Part shown: one piece after another, positions 34,915 through 42,419 of the stretch
Layout: every line of letters begins with the position of its first letter
Position numbering within the stretch: position 1 is the stretch's first letter
DNA from: Vibrio amylolyticus
GTDB taxonomy: Bacteria; Pseudomonadota; Gammaproteobacteria; Enterobacterales; Vibrionaceae
Length of the DNA stretch: 64,000 nucleotides
Direction: 5' to 3'
Assembly: GCF_023145695.1 (NCBI RefSeq)
Contig: NZ_JAJHVV010000015.1
Location: 1 to 64,000, forward strand
Program-made: the position numbers and the translations under genes
Notes under the pieces: model-generated
Database searches by the model: none
What the model saw: only the letters and a program-made list of their open reading frames with translations
Told to the model about the DNA's origin: nothing

Positions 34915-35934
34915 ATGAAGTTTTCTCGCCAGCTAGTTATGACATCACTAGCTGTTTTTGTTTTAAGTGCATGTTCTAGCGATCCATCTTCACGCCGTCA
35001 GGCAAAGGATGATTTTGAATACCTAGAGACCCCTCAGTTTAAAGAGTGGCAGTCTGCAGCGGATGCACAACCTCATATTTATGATGACTATAAAATTCCT
35101 GAAGGGGAGTTTAATGGTGAAATAGGGCGTGATGTCGATATTCGTCCTCCGCAACAAATTTTAGAGCTTGTTCCTGGTGCCCGTTTTGAACGCAATAACG
35201 GTGAAGTGACGTTGTGGTTGCTGAATAAAGAAGAAGCGGATAGGGTTCGAGAGACGGCGTTAACCCTGTTCAAAGAAAGAAATATCGAGCTTCTTGAAGA
35301 TACCGAAGAACGTTTGGAAACGGGCTGGTTTAGCTGGATTTCTGATGATGAAGATACTGAAATTGGCACCAGAACCGAGGTGACTCGAGTCGATGCGAAT
35401 AACCGTTATGGTTTTAAAATTTCATTAATTGAGTGGCGTGAAGCGAACAAAGTGACACCGGTATCGGCGACTAATAAAGAGCGCTATAACGTGCTGATGA
35501 CTAACTTAGTTATGGCTCGCTACGATCTCGATTTACGTGAAGAAGCCGCTCGTAAAGCACAAGAGCTGGTTAAGAGTATCCCTATTAGCATGGGCTCTGA
35601 CCGTAGTGGTTTCCCTGTTATTATTGCTCGTACACCATACAATGTATTCTGGCAGCGTTTACCTGAATTGCTTCCTTCGATGGGCTTTACTATTGAGGCA
35701 CGAAACCAGTCTCAAGGTACGGTGAAAGCGAAGTACGCTTCCCCTGATGACAGCTTCTGGGAAGAAGTAGGCGTGAAGCCAATTGAACTAAAAGGTGGCA
35801 CTTATAACTTCCTGTTTGGTGACCTTGGTAACCGTACATCTATCAATGTAACAGACTCGGCAGGCAAGCCTGTAGAGGAGCAGTTGCTGGCCGATATGGT
35901 CCCTGTTATTGCGGCAATGGTAGAGAGTAAGTAG
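34915..35934 (+). CDS. bamC: Outer-membrane protein assembly factor BamC
   Basis: BamC is a lipoprotein subunit of the BAM complex that inserts beta-barrel proteins into the outer membrane. The 339-aa product has a lipoprotein signal with lipobox LSAC (Cys20), an unstructured segment with the DYKIPEG motif that contacts BamD, and two helix-grip domains. AGGAG precedes the ATG. It is the second gene of dapA-bamC. Confidence 0.93.
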   Translation: MKFSRQLVMTSLAVFVLSACSSDPSSRRQAKDDFEYLETPQFKEWQSAADAQPHIYDDYKIPEGEFNGEIGRDVDIRPPQQILELVPGARFERNNGEVTLWLLNKEEADRVRETALTLFKERNIELLEDTEERLETGWFSWISDDEDTEIGTRTEVTRVDANNRYGFKISLIEWREANKVTPVSATNKERYNVLMTNLVMARYDLDLREEAARKAQELVKSIPISMGSDRSGFPVIIARTPYNVFWQRLPELLPSMGFTIEARNQSQGTVKAKYASPDDSFWEEVGVKPIELKGGTYNFLFGDLGNRTSINVTDSAGKPVEEQLLADMVPVIAAMVESK

Positions 35935-35956
35935 AAAACTAACCATGTAGTGAATG

Positions 35957-35986
35957 AAAAAAGGAGCGTAAATACGCTCCTTTTTT
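35957..35986. terminator. Bidirectional terminator between bamC and the DUF2897 gene
   Basis: Stem GGAGCG with its complement extended by A-run/T-run pairing; serves both converging genes. It touches the 3' end of the DUF2897 gene. Confidence 0.87.
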
Positions 35987-36233
35987 ATTTCTCAGTATCC
36001 GAGTTACTATCGTTATTTGATTCGCTGTCTGCCTCGTTACTACCCTCATTATTATTCTCATTCCCTTTAGCATCTTCTTCGAGCTTTTTTTTCTCTAATG
36101 CCTCTTTCTGTTTTTGGCTTTTATTAAACTGGCCAAGCTTTAACTTAGAAACGTATTTCAAAGCCATAATGTTACTCACCATAAAGCCCATGGCGAGAAA
36201 AGAGATAAACCAAGGATTGGTTAGAAGATCCAT
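35985..36233 (-). CDS. DUF2897 family small membrane protein
   Basis: An 82-aa protein with one N-terminal membrane helix (residues 5-25) and a strongly charged, Asn/Glu/Ser-rich tail, matching the uncharacterised DUF2897 family. Its ATG overlaps the stop of the M15 peptidase gene by one base (TAATG), so it is translationally coupled to that gene. Confidence 0.78.
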   Translation of the reverse strand: MDLLTNPWFISFLAMGFMVSNIMALKYVSKLKLGQFNKSQKQKEALEKKKLEEDAKGNENNNEGSNEADSESNNDSNSDTEK

Positions 36234-36919
36234 TACACCCTCACTGAGCTAATATTTGCTATATATTGAGCATAGATTTGATCAAGTGAATTAAGTACGT
36301 CTTTTATACCAATAATTTTTTGATATTGAAGTTGCTTCGCAAGTTCCGTAACGGTTAGTGAAGAGAGACAGGTTTCACCCTGCGTGATATGACTGATATG
36401 CCAAGGTTCAGCGGCCACACCACCAAGGTCTTCACGGTAAGGGAGAAAAAAACCAAACTGCGCCAAATGAGCCGATAACCAACCGTTAAAGTGCTGTTGG
36501 TGACCCGTTAGGTATTCCCATGGTTCGAGTTGGATTTGGTTTCCTTTGGGGACGGAAGCGGCATCATAGAGATCAAAGTCTGTACCCCAGTGATGGCGAC
36601 TTGCTCCGGGAAGAGCCGACCAACGAAGAATAGCGTTTACTTTTTGTGATTCGTTGAGTAGTGCAGGATCTATAGGTTGGCTGTCTGAGTCTAAAATCGC
36701 TCTCTCTCCAGACATTTTACCGTTCCAGATTGCAGCTTGACGTTCAAAGCTGCGAAATCCACTCGCGATACATAAATCAAACCCTGCTTTCGTCGCAGCG
36801 TCTTTTAGGGCGATAAGATCCCGAACCACCTCGCGATGTACTTGAAACTGCTTCTTACCAATCAAAACTTTAGTAAGGTGCGTATCAGTTTGTCCAGTGA
36901 GCTGTTCGGGAGTCATCAT
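36233..36919 (-). CDS. M15 family metallopeptidase (VanY-like D,D-carboxypeptidase)
   Basis: A 228-aa zinc peptidase of the M15B family. The zinc/catalytic motifs are SRHHWGTDFDLY (the S-x-H-x-x-G-x-D pattern, about residues 107-118) and EPWHIS (about 170-175). These enzymes remove the terminal D-Ala from peptidoglycan stem peptides. No signal peptide is evident, so a cytoplasmic role in recycling or an unusual export route is possible. Its ATG overlaps the dapE stop by one base, and it overlaps the DUF2897 gene the same way. Confidence 0.85.
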   Translation of the reverse strand: MMTPEQLTGQTDTHLTKVLIGKKQFQVHREVVRDLIALKDAATKAGFDLCIASGFRSFERQAAIWNGKMSGERAILDSDSQPIDPALLNESQKVNAILRWSALPGASRHHWGTDFDLYDAASVPKGNQIQLEPWEYLTGHQQHFNGWLSAHLAQFGFFLPYREDLGGVAAEPWHISHITQGETCLSSLTVTELAKQLQYQKIIGIKDVLNSLDQIYAQYIANISSVRV

Positions 36920-38073
36920 TAGCCTAATCCGTTTTCAAGTAATAGGTTCTCAAGCGTTTTCTCTAACATATCAGTCAACTTCTCTAGATCAGAAATGCTG
37001 ACACACTCGTTCACTTTATGGATAGTTGCGTTGACAGGACCTAACTCAACCACCTCAGTATTTTTACTCATCGGTGCGATGAATCGCGCGTCAGATGTTC
37101 CACCTGTCGTGAGTAGTTCAGGTTTCTTATGGTTAACATCTTCAACCGCTTTGACAACCGCTTCTAGAAGTTTACCTTCATCGGTTAAGAAAGGCTGACC
37201 ACTCAGAGTCCAGTTGAGTTCATAATCCAGTCCGTGCGCGTCAAGAATTGAGTGAACACGTCGCTTAATTTCAGTATCGGTTAATTCGGTACTAAAACGG
37301 AAATTAAATTGAACATCAAACTCACCAGGAATCACGTTTGACGCCCCAGTGCCAGAGTGAAGATTAGGGATCTGGAAGCTCGTTGGTGGGAAGAACGCAT
37401 TGCCATCATCCCACTTGGTCGCGGCTAACTCTGCTAGTGCAGGTAGGGATTGGTGGACAGGGTTATTCGCCAAGTGAGGGTAGGCGACATGGCCTTGAGT
37501 CCCTTTCACTTTTAGATCGCCAGTAATAGAGCCTCGGCGACCATTCTTAACCACGTCACCAACCGCATGTGTGCTAGAAGGCTCCGCCACAATACACATA
37601 TCGATAATTTCGTTACGTGCTATCAAGGCATCAACAACACGAGTGGTACCATTAATAAATGGGCCTTCTTCATCAGAGGTGATAAGGAAAGCAATCGAGC
37701 CTTTGTGTGCTGGGTTATTGGCAATAAATTGTTCAACCGCAACAACCATTGATGCCAGTGACCCCTTCATATCAGCTGCGCCGCGTCCATGTAGGTAACC
37801 ATCAATAACGGTAGGTTCAAAAGGAGAAGTATGCCAATGGTCAAGGTTACCTGCTGGTACGACATCGGTGTGCCCTGCAAACGTAAAGAGTGGCGCTTCT
37901 GTGCCACGACGTGCCCAAAAGTTGGTGGTGTCTTCGAAGACCATGACTTCGATTTCAAATCCTAGCGCCTCTAGGCGTTTGATCATCACCTCTTGGCATC
38001 CTGCATCTTCAGGTGTCACTGATTGACGGCTAATTAAGTCTTTTGCGAGCGCCAGAGTTGGGCTGTCTGTCAT
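36919..38073 (-). CDS. dapE: Succinyl-diaminopimelate desuccinylase
   Basis: DapE is a di-zinc amidohydrolase that converts N-succinyl-LL-DAP to LL-DAP in lysine and cell-wall synthesis. The 384-aa product carries the zinc-ligand motifs FAGHTDVVPAG, GRGAADMKGS and TSDEEG and the dimerisation domain. The ATG at 38073 gives the normal MTDSPTLALAKDL start with AGGA eight bases upstream; another ATG six codons earlier is possible. It follows yffB by 55 bases, the conserved pair. Confidence 0.95.
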   Translation of the reverse strand: MTDSPTLALAKDLISRQSVTPEDAGCQEVMIKRLEALGFEIEVMVFEDTTNFWARRGTEAPLFTFAGHTDVVPAGNLDHWHTSPFEPTVIDGYLHGRGAADMKGSLASMVVAVEQFIANNPAHKGSIAFLITSDEEGPFINGTTRVVDALIARNEIIDMCIVAEPSSTHAVGDVVKNGRRGSITGDLKVKGTQGHVAYPHLANNPVHQSLPALAELAATKWDDGNAFFPPTSFQIPNLHSGTGASNVIPGEFDVQFNFRFSTELTDTEIKRRVHSILDAHGLDYELNWTLSGQPFLTDEGKLLEAVVKAVEDVNHKKPELLTTGGTSDARFIAPMSKNTEVVELGPVNATIHKVNECVSISDLEKLTDMLEKTLENLLLENGLG

Positions 38074-38128
38074 CCTTGTTGTCCTATTCATTATTACTCA
38101 AAAATGTAAGTTACTTAAAAAATATGAG

Positions 38129-38476
38129 TTAGTTAAAGATTGATTGGTATTGCTCTGCTTTGAAACCAAGATACAGCTCTTTATTTACAGAGAGTATTGG
38201 TCGTTTGATCATCGCAGGGTTTTCTAGAAGTAGCGCAATCGCTGATTCTTCATTTAATGAATCTTTTTGCTCTTGGGTGAGCTGGCGATAAGTTGTGCCG
38301 CGCTTATTGACCACTTGTGTCCAGTCTAGGTTCTGGAAAAACTGAGCGATTAACTCGTTGTTTACACCTTGTTTTCTGTAGTCATGAAAAACAAATTCAA
38401 TGTTGTTCGCTTCTAGCCATTTCTTCGCTTTTTTAATGGTATCGCAGTTTGGGATCCCATACATAGTGACGGTCAT
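38129..38476 (-). CDS. yffB: ArsC-family reductase YffB-like
   Basis: A 115-aa protein of the ArsC/Spx fold. It has a single cysteine in the motif GIPNCDTIKKAKKWL, where arsenate reductases and Spx carry their redox cysteine. E. coli YffB is always next to dapE; its substrate is unknown, with glutathione-dependent thiol reduction proposed. It is the first gene of a yffB-dapE-M15-DUF2897 unit. Confidence 0.88.
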   Translation of the reverse strand: MTVTMYGIPNCDTIKKAKKWLEANNIEFVFHDYRKQGVNNELIAQFFQNLDWTQVVNKRGTTYRQLTQEQKDSLNEESAIALLLENPAMIKRPILSVNKELYLGFKAEQYQSIFN

Positions 38477-38480
38477 ATTG

Positions 38481-38514
38481 ATTTCTATATCAGCAATTTA
38501 GTACGTATAGAAAT
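38481..38514. repeat. Inverted repeat upstream of yffB
   Basis: Perfect 9-base arms ATTTCTATA and TATAGAAAT flank a 16-base spacer directly upstream of the yffB start; a candidate operator for the yffB-dapE unit. Confidence 0.3.
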
Positions 38515-38677
38515 CCTAACAGGAAGTGAGCTAGGACACAAAATGGAGTTTTATATATTTCACAGGGTGAAAAAAATAAGTATCAAATTGTTTCGATTAA
38601 AAAGAAGTTGATCAAACGCACGTGTTTATTTCTAAAAAAAGCGAATAATAGTAAGGAACTACTAGGAGATGTTATCA

Positions 38678-38965
38678 ATGGAATTGAGTCCTGTTTTTGC
38701 AAGACGTTTGTATTTGGCTCTATTAGTTGAGAGTCTAGAAAGACCGAATGTACCTAAACTCATCGAACAAACGGGCTGGCCCCGTCGCACTATTCAAGAT
38801 GTACTTAAAGCATTGCCCGGCATAGGTATTGAATTGATGTTTGTGCAAGATGGTCGTCGACATAACGATGGCTATTACCAGCTTTCAGACTGGGGACCTT
38901 TTGACAGTCAGTGGGTGCTCGAAAGACAGAGCGACATCGCTGAAAGTCTAGGGTTTCAAGCTTAA
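38678..38965 (+). CDS. Small winged helix-turn-helix protein
   Basis: A 95-aa protein with a predicted helix-turn-helix centred on LIEQTGWPRRTIQDVLKALP (about residues 28-48) followed by a wing-like hairpin (VQDGRRHNDGYYQL). It is probably a DNA-binding regulator. I recognise the architecture but not the specific subfamily or targets. The ATG at 38678 is chosen because AGGAG ends nine bases upstream; an ATG three codons earlier overlaps that site. It is monocistronic with its own terminator. Confidence 0.72.
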   Translation: MELSPVFARRLYLALLVESLERPNVPKLIEQTGWPRRTIQDVLKALPGIGIELMFVQDGRRHNDGYYQLSDWGPFDSQWVLERQSDIAESLGFQA

Positions 38966-38968
38966 TTT

Positions 38969-38993
38969 AAGCCAGCGTTTGCTGGCTTTTTTA
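38969..38993 (+). terminator. Terminator after the winged-helix gene
   Basis: Stem AAGCCAGC with its complement, 4-base loop, T-run; it can also serve the convergent DUF4156 gene. Confidence 0.87.
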
Positions 38994-39001
38994 CATTTGT
39001 A

Positions 39002-39388
39002 TTAGAGCATTTGTCCTGAATAGGTATCACTCGTTAAACTATTTGGTTGATTGCAATCGTATGCCATGCCAAATACGGTAAATGACGTAGCAAAGTCTTG
39101 TGGGTTAACGAGATAAATGGTGTCAGCACCCAGTGCTAGGGCCTGATTTTTGGCATCGTGAAGCGCCCCTTGAATCAATACATCATTAGGGAAGAACAGA
39201 TAACTATACCAATGTCCTTCACTACCAGTGACTTCTCCAAGTGACTGACAACTATCTGCGTTAAAGCCGTAATCCATTCGAATCGTGATCTCTTCTATCC
39301 CCTCATCAGCTTTCATTGTCGGTGTCGAACAGCCAGACAGCATGCTTGTAAGAAGCAGAATGACACTAAGAGTAGTGAATTTGTTCAT
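39002..39388 (-). CDS. DUF4156 family lipoprotein
   Basis: A 128-aa lipoprotein with lipobox LSGC (Cys20) and a mature domain of the DUF4156 type, with the segment ALHDAKNQALALGADTIYLV and three cysteines in the mature part. No function is known. The ATG at 39388 has GGAG upstream; the frame is open 87 bases further. It follows the DUF2956 gene by 29 bases. Confidence 0.8.
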   Translation of the reverse strand: MNKFTTLSVILLLTSMLSGCSTPTMKADEGIEEITIRMDYGFNADSCQSLGEVTGSEGHWYSYLFFPNDVLIQGALHDAKNQALALGADTIYLVNPQDFATSFTVFGMAYDCNQPNSLTSDTYSGQML

Positions 39389-39417
39389 TAATATTGCTCC
39401 GTTTATTCGAGTGGCCA

Positions 39418-39759
39418 TTATTGTTGAGTCAAGTAAGTGAAGAACCCTGCCCAACTCACCACCAGTAACATCCAAGGAAGCATCGACTGTTTTGCTTCGT
39501 TTTTTTCTGAATGTTGAGTGGTGTTGCTTTCTTGATTAGGCTGATCATTGACTTGCTTGACCTTTTGGCTCTTTTTACGTGCTTTATCAGCTTGTCTATT
39601 TCTCTCTTTCTGTTGTTTCTTATATTGTGCGATCCCTTTTTCAATGCCTTGGGAAATCAACTTAGTTTGTTCTTTGGTTTGGCCTTGTTTTTGGATCGAT
39701 TTGGCAATTTTCATCGCTTGTTGTTGAGTCTCTTCTGAAGGAGTAACTTTATTTTTCAT
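39418..39759 (-). CDS. DUF2956 family protein with C-terminal membrane anchor
   Basis: A 113-aa protein: a highly charged Lys/Gln/Glu-rich helical region (residues 1-90, coiled-coil-like) and a C-terminal membrane helix (about 94-110). It matches the uncharacterised DUF2956 family. It is probably cotranscribed with the DUF4156 lipoprotein gene and is divergent from the nrfG-like gene. Confidence 0.78.
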   Translation of the reverse strand: MKNKVTPSEETQQQAMKIAKSIQKQGQTKEQTKLISQGIEKGIAQYKKQQKERNRQADKARKKSQKVKQVNDQPNQESNTTQHSEKNEAKQSMLPWMLLVVSWAGFFTYLTQQ

Positions 39760-39848
39760 TGGATATAGTGATGGTTGATCAAGGTTATTAATAGGGTATC
39801 ACGATATAATTGATTTGGATGTCATAAAGTGTAATGAAGAGGAACAGA

Positions 39849-40478
39849 ATGCAGACCAGTGCCGTATTATTGTTACTGCTTGTTAGTGTGTTAAGCGTGT
39901 TGATATTTTCACAATCAACATCGTTAAATAGACGAAAAGCCGCCGGTTTTGGAGTGCTTGTTTGTGTCATAACCGCTTTCTTATATTCAGTGCTCTATAA
40001 GCCTATGCCCACCGAGATAACCGTTGGTGAGATGCCCAAATCCCATTCAGAGGCGATGCAGCAGATTCAAACTAAGCTTACTCAAGATCCAAATCAGCAA
40101 GGACTGTGGTTTCAATTAGGTAATGGCTACTTGCGAGAAAATGACTTCCAATCAGCGTTGACCAGTTTTGATTATTCTATTCGACTTTCTGAGTCAGCTT
40201 CTGCCAATCAGCTTTCAGCTAAAGCGAGTGCGTTGTATTATTTAAGTTCCCAGCGCATGACCTCAGAAGTAGAGGGGTTGTTGCAAAGAGCGCTGACATT
40301 AGATTCCACAAATACTACGGCATTGACGCTCATTGCCAATGACCATTTACTGGGCTTTAGACATCAACAAGCGATTGATACTTGGGTTCAATTACTCGAT
40401 TCTCAACAAACCGATCTTAATCGGGTCGCCATTATAGAGTCTATTAATCATGCTAAATCTTACCTGCCAAAAAACTAA
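39849..40478 (+). CDS. nrfG: NrfG-like TPR protein (cytochrome c maturation, nitrite reductase branch)
   Basis: A 209-aa membrane-anchored protein with two N-terminal hydrophobic helices (about 2-20 and 32-50) and a periplasmic TPR domain. The C-terminal half closely follows E. coli NrfG, for example ALYYLSSQRMT and IIESINHAK. NrfG is the part of the NrfEFG lyase that recognises the special CxxCK haem site of NrfA. Here it is about 14 kb from nrfA and not in the nrfBCDE operon, so the assignment rests on similarity. GAGGA lies six bases before the ATG at 39849; an upstream ATG at 39834 is the alternative. A role as a CcmI-like factor is possible. Confidence 0.72.
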   Translation: MQTSAVLLLLLVSVLSVLIFSQSTSLNRRKAAGFGVLVCVITAFLYSVLYKPMPTEITVGEMPKSHSEAMQQIQTKLTQDPNQQGLWFQLGNGYLRENDFQSALTSFDYSIRLSESASANQLSAKASALYYLSSQRMTSEVEGLLQRALTLDSTNTTALTLIANDHLLGFRHQQAIDTWVQLLDSQQTDLNRVAIIESINHAKSYLPKN

Positions 40479-40497
40479 ACACTATGCGGATTGATTG

Positions 40498-42249
40498 TTA
40501 ACGGTCTAAAAGTAGAAAAAACTCAATCGCCGATAACAGAACAAAGAAAATAGCGGCCCCTTTCCAGAATAGTGTTGGGTTTCGTTTGATCAGCGGTTGT
40601 AATTGTGCAGCTTTAAGCAGTTTTGGGTTCGGTGTGTAAAGGTCATGAACGAACTCACTTAATACTTGATAACGGTGGCTTGGTGATGGGTGACACGCTT
40701 TTTGAAGACTCAGATCAAACCAAATTGGAATCTCCTGTCTATGAGTACGAAGCGTTTGATATCGCCAGTCGTGATGTCGAGCTGACTGAACCGTTTGCCC
40801 ATTAATCGCCTTGTATGGACGCTTTCCACAGAGCATCTCATAGCCAATAACAGCGATTGAAAAGAGATCACTAGATAGAGAACTGGTGCCATTTTCAATA
40901 TATTCGGTCGCTGCATAGTTCACGTCGCCAAGGGGAATCGATTCTTTCGCGGTTGTCGAGCCATCCTCTAAACTACTGACTTTTATTGAACCGAAGTCGA
41001 TAAGCTTGATGTTCCCGTCATTGAGAATCATGATGTTTTCAGGTTTTAGATCACGGTGAACCATTTCAGCGCGCTGTAGTACGCGAATCGCTTTGATCAT
41101 CTCGCTCACAAGCGCTCTTACCGTGTCTATTGACGGCGCAGGGTTATCGTACATCCACTGGCGAAGTGTTATTCCATCAATATGTTCACACAGCTGATAG
41201 CAGAACTTTGAATGAATAGGGGTTGGGAAGACTTGCATGATCCGCTCATTGTTAAGCTGGCAGCCTACCCAATACTCATTGGCAAATTGAGACAAAACAT
41301 CGTGGTCATCCACATAGTTAAGTGATGGTGCTTTAAGTACAAAAGTCTGATAGGTCTTTTCATCATGAACGAGATACACATGGCTTCTAGGCCCTGAATA
41401 GAGAACGCGATCAACGATAAAGTTATCAATCTTATTATTAACCCTCATTGCTGGTGGAATGGCTTTTTTGAGCAATAGTTTTTGATGTTCAAACAAGGAT
41501 TGTTCAGGAAGCTGTTTTATATCGATGATTAAACAGCTCAAGTTATCATGGCTGCTATTGGCCAGTGCTTGCTGACAGAAGTCGTTGCTGATTGCTTCGC
41601 GTGAAGACAGTTTGCTTTGAGCAAGTTGGTGAAACTCTGATTGAGATAAGAAGTCGTGTACACCATCTGTGGTCAGCAGAAATCGGTCGTTGACTTGAAG
41701 CGTGACGGTCTGATAATCAACCTCGAGTTGGTTGTCTATTCCCAATGCTCGAGTGAGATAGGAACCTTTACCAAAGTTGGTTCGCTGATGATCTCGAGTG
41801 AGCATACGTAATTTTCCATCGCGTAATCGATAGATGCGACTGTCGCCAATATGAAATAGGTGAGCGGTATTCGACTTGAAAACGATGGTGCTCAGCGTTG
41901 TGACAAGGCCATTATGGTTAAGGCTTTGTTTTTGACCTTGAGAAAAGAGCCATGAGTTAAGCGCTGATACTATTTTACTCGCAGAGTGCTTAACACTCCA
42001 AGTATCTGGCGTGGCGTAATAGTCTGTGATGAACTGCATTGTAGCAGTATGGCTGGCTTTCTGCCCTTGTTCACTGCAACTCACGCCATCCGCGATGCAT
42101 GCCACTATGCCTTTGTGTTCTAGCTCGGAAGGTAGCGTCGGGCTTTTGACCAGAAACGCGTCTTGATTTTCATCGCGCAACCCCGTTAAAGAAGTCCCAC
42201 CAAATTCAACGCAGAGTGAAGCCTTAGTTTTAATGTTATTTATGCCCAT
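40498..42249 (-). CDS. PP2C phosphatase / Ser-Thr protein kinase fusion
   Basis: A 583-aa bifunctional signalling protein. Residues ~10-245 are a PP2C phosphatase with the metal motifs RDENQD (25-30), ADGV (53-56), GDSR (135-138), TTDGVHD (193-199) and SHDN (233-236). Residues ~275-540 are a Hanks-type kinase with K306, HRDLKPEN (398-405) and DFG (418-420); the usual APE is ATE (447-449). A membrane helix is at about 563-580, so both domains are cytoplasmic and tail-anchored. It lies just downstream of narK in the nitrate-assimilation locus, as similar fusions do in pseudomonads. Substrate unknown; control of nitrate uptake or reduction is inferred from context. Confidence 0.9.
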   Translation of the reverse strand: MGINNIKTKASLCVEFGGTSLTGLRDENQDAFLVKSPTLPSELEHKGIVACIADGVSCSEQGQKASHTATMQFITDYYATPDTWSVKHSASKIVSALNSWLFSQGQKQSLNHNGLVTTLSTIVFKSNTAHLFHIGDSRIYRLRDGKLRMLTRDHQRTNFGKGSYLTRALGIDNQLEVDYQTVTLQVNDRFLLTTDGVHDFLSQSEFHQLAQSKLSSREAISNDFCQQALANSSHDNLSCLIIDIKQLPEQSLFEHQKLLLKKAIPPAMRVNNKIDNFIVDRVLYSGPRSHVYLVHDEKTYQTFVLKAPSLNYVDDHDVLSQFANEYWVGCQLNNERIMQVFPTPIHSKFCYQLCEHIDGITLRQWMYDNPAPSIDTVRALVSEMIKAIRVLQRAEMVHRDLKPENIMILNDGNIKLIDFGSIKVSSLEDGSTTAKESIPLGDVNYAATEYIENGTSSLSSDLFSIAVIGYEMLCGKRPYKAINGQTVQSARHHDWRYQTLRTHRQEIPIWFDLSLQKACHPSPSHRYQVLSEFVHDLYTPNPKLLKAAQLQPLIKRNPTLFWKGAAIFFVLLSAIEFFLLLDR

Positions 42250-42325
42250 CACGTGTCCAATAGTTATCGATTTATGTTCAGAACAAAAGCCCTGCTGGAG
42301 CAGAGCTTCTGAACGATACTGGGAT

Positions 42326-42387
42326 TCTGCATTATTGAGACAGTGCACCTAGTGGTGTGCAAGTACTCAGTGCACTAATAATGCAGA
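42326..42387. repeat. Long imperfect hairpin between narK and the kinase gene
   Basis: Left arm TCTGCATTATT (42326-42336), a 5-base bulge and AGTGCAC (42342-42348) pair with GTGCACT (42370-42376) and AATAATGCAGA (42377-42387): 18 paired bases. There is no T-run, so it is more likely an mRNA-processing or stability element than a terminator. Confidence 0.5.
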
Positions 42388-42419
42388 GCAACCAATATCT
42401 CCCGATTCAGTGATTAAGA

